Below, one piece after another: positions 22,704 through 23,492 of a DNA stretch of 23,492 nucleotides. Position 1 is the first letter of the stretch. Each line of letters opens with the position of its first letter. The DNA is taken from assembly GCA_964405325.1 (NCBI GenBank), contig CAYONM010000033.1, positions 1 to 23,492 of the forward strand. Reading direction: 5' to 3'. The notes beneath the pieces were generated by a model. The model searched no databases. It was not told the origin of the DNA and saw only the letters and a program-made list of their open reading frames with translations. The DNA comes from CAYONM01 sp964405325. Lineage in GTDB: Bacteria; Planctomycetota; UBA11346. The position numbers and the translations under genes were made by a program.

Positions 22704-23225
22704 ATGCGTTTCCTTAATTTGGTCCACACCCGCTCCGACGGCGAGATCGACACCTACTATCTGAAGCAGGGCCGGCCCTATTACATCGGCCGTGGTTCCC
22801 AGAGCGAGGTACGCATCCTGGACATGCGCATGAGCCGGCAGCACGCCTGTCTGAAGCAGCAGGACGATCGCTGGTGCGTTTCCGATGTCGGCAGCACCAA
22901 CGGCGTGCGTCTGAATGGCACCTACATCGAAGGTGCCGAGCCGGTGCAGAAGGGTGATCGTCTGCATATTGGCGAGACCGATCTGCTGGTCGATCAGATC
23001 ACCGATAAGCTGACGGCGCCATCACCTTCGGTGGTGCCAGAGCTGCGCGCCGAGACCACCGAGAATGGTGGTGGTGATGAGGTCCCGGTGACGGAAGCGA
23101 TCTTCGTGCATTTGTTGGGGCATAAGGTCGGCCCTATGGATCGGGTCGAAGCACGTACGCTCAAAAAACTCGAATTGGCTGGCAATCTGACCATGGACGA
23201 TATCCGGAATTTGTTGGTCGATTAG
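22704..23225 (+). CDS. FHA-domain protein
   Basis: The protein has 173 residues and a strong GGAGGAGA ribosome binding site. Residues 1-100 form a forkhead-associated domain that binds phosphothreonine peptides; the key positions are intact: G29-R30, S44 and H47 (MSRQHA), and N66-G67 in STNGVRLNG. A linker rich in proline and acidic residues (about 103-125) leads to a C-terminal helical segment of about 45 residues (VEARTLKKLELAGNLTMDDIRNLLVD) that I do not recognise. FHA proteins act as adaptors in Ser/Thr kinase signalling or in secretion and pilus systems. No kinase gene is in the window. Confidence 0.93.
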   Translation: MRFLNLVHTRSDGEIDTYYLKQGRPYYIGRGSQSEVRILDMRMSRQHACLKQQDDRWCVSDVGSTNGVRLNGTYIEGAEPVQKGDRLHIGETDLLVDQITDKLTAPSPSVVPELRAETTENGGGDEVPVTEAIFVHLLGHKVGPMDRVEARTLKKLELAGNLTMDDIRNLLVD

Positions 23226-23492
23226 GCTCAGGGCCGCCTTCGGCGTGTCGTCTTCAGTCGACATTCACACGGCGGTCATCAGGTCCGATTCCGGCCAGCC
23301 GTTCTGGAATCTGAATCGGAGCCGGTCGACACCATCGGCTACCGGGTTTCGCTCCTGGCATCGATGCTGCCCACAACCAGCGGCATAGCCTGCTTAGGGT
23401 GCGGAAAGAAATAAAGGTAGCAGATCGCGCAGAGATTCTGTCGATCCTTCAAGGCGCGAAGAGCGAGCATATCGAGTATATGTAAGCGATAA
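23226..23492. other. Non-coding right edge: hairpin and possible start of a MITE
   Basis: No gene is supported. TCCGATTC (23284-23291) pairs with GAATCGGA (23313-23320), with an inner CCAG/CTGG pairing and no T-tract; this may be a structural hairpin. From about 23395 the sequence changes character and becomes AT-richer: GGGTGCGGAAAGAAATAAAGG, then a segment with the dyad CATATCGAGTATATG near the end. This looks like the left end of a non-autonomous element cut by the window edge. Confidence 0.3.

Noticed and set aside
1..23492. CRISPR array, tRNA, rRNA, prophage or defence island
   Set aside because: No regularly spaced repeats, no cloverleaf or rRNA signatures, and no integrase, cas, restriction or phage structural genes were seen on either strand.

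Overview
The window is a high-GC (about 60%) stretch of chromosome from a Gram-negative bacterium. Evidence for the outer membrane and cell type is a TonB-dependent receptor, a lipoprotein cytochrome, a type IV prepilin and inner-membrane-anchored c-type cytochromes. Lon, YicC, ThiC with a TPP riboswitch and the general gene style suggest Pseudomonadota, perhaps Gammaproteobacteria. The Act-type cytochromes are also common in other phyla, so this placement is an inference. I see no rRNA, tRNA, CRISPR array, phage gene or intact transposase.

Layout. 150-3041: a B12-type radical SAM protein converges on a two-gene minus-strand unit, an SPFH/band 7 membrane protein followed by a NYN-domain putative RNase. 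3211-5190: thiC under a TPP riboswitch. 5281-5754: a small TPR-like membrane protein. 5821-6200: a compound palindromic repeat carrying a MITE, directly in front of lon (6251-8686). lon converges on a malate/lactate-type dehydrogenase (8905-9942) across a shared terminator. 10118-10437: a second, inverted copy of the compound repeat carrying a different MITE. 10769-14788: an AraC regulator divergent from a full-length lacZ-type beta-galactosidase. 14804-16670: an ArsR-methyltransferase fusion divergent from yicC. 16904-19084: a TonB-dependent receptor. 19369-23225: a plus-strand run of three c-type cytochromes (pentaheme ActA-like, lipoprotein ActE-like, anchored monoheme), an orphan prepilin and an FHA protein.

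The most interesting part is the right end. The cytochromes look like the haem subunits ActA and ActE of alternative complex III, plus one more monoheme cytochrome. The genes for the quinol-oxidising and integral membrane subunits (ActB, ActC, ActD, ActF) are absent from the run, and a prepilin and a phosphopeptide-binding FHA protein follow instead. This could be a detached electron-transfer module or a split complex. The second notable feature is repeat biology: the same palindromic repeat sits in inverted orientation on both sides of lon and the dehydrogenase, and each copy has been hit in its T-rich loop by a different MITE with its own target-site duplication. At least two other short intergenic repeat families are also present.

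Most functional calls rest on motifs and family resemblance read by eye. No database search was run.
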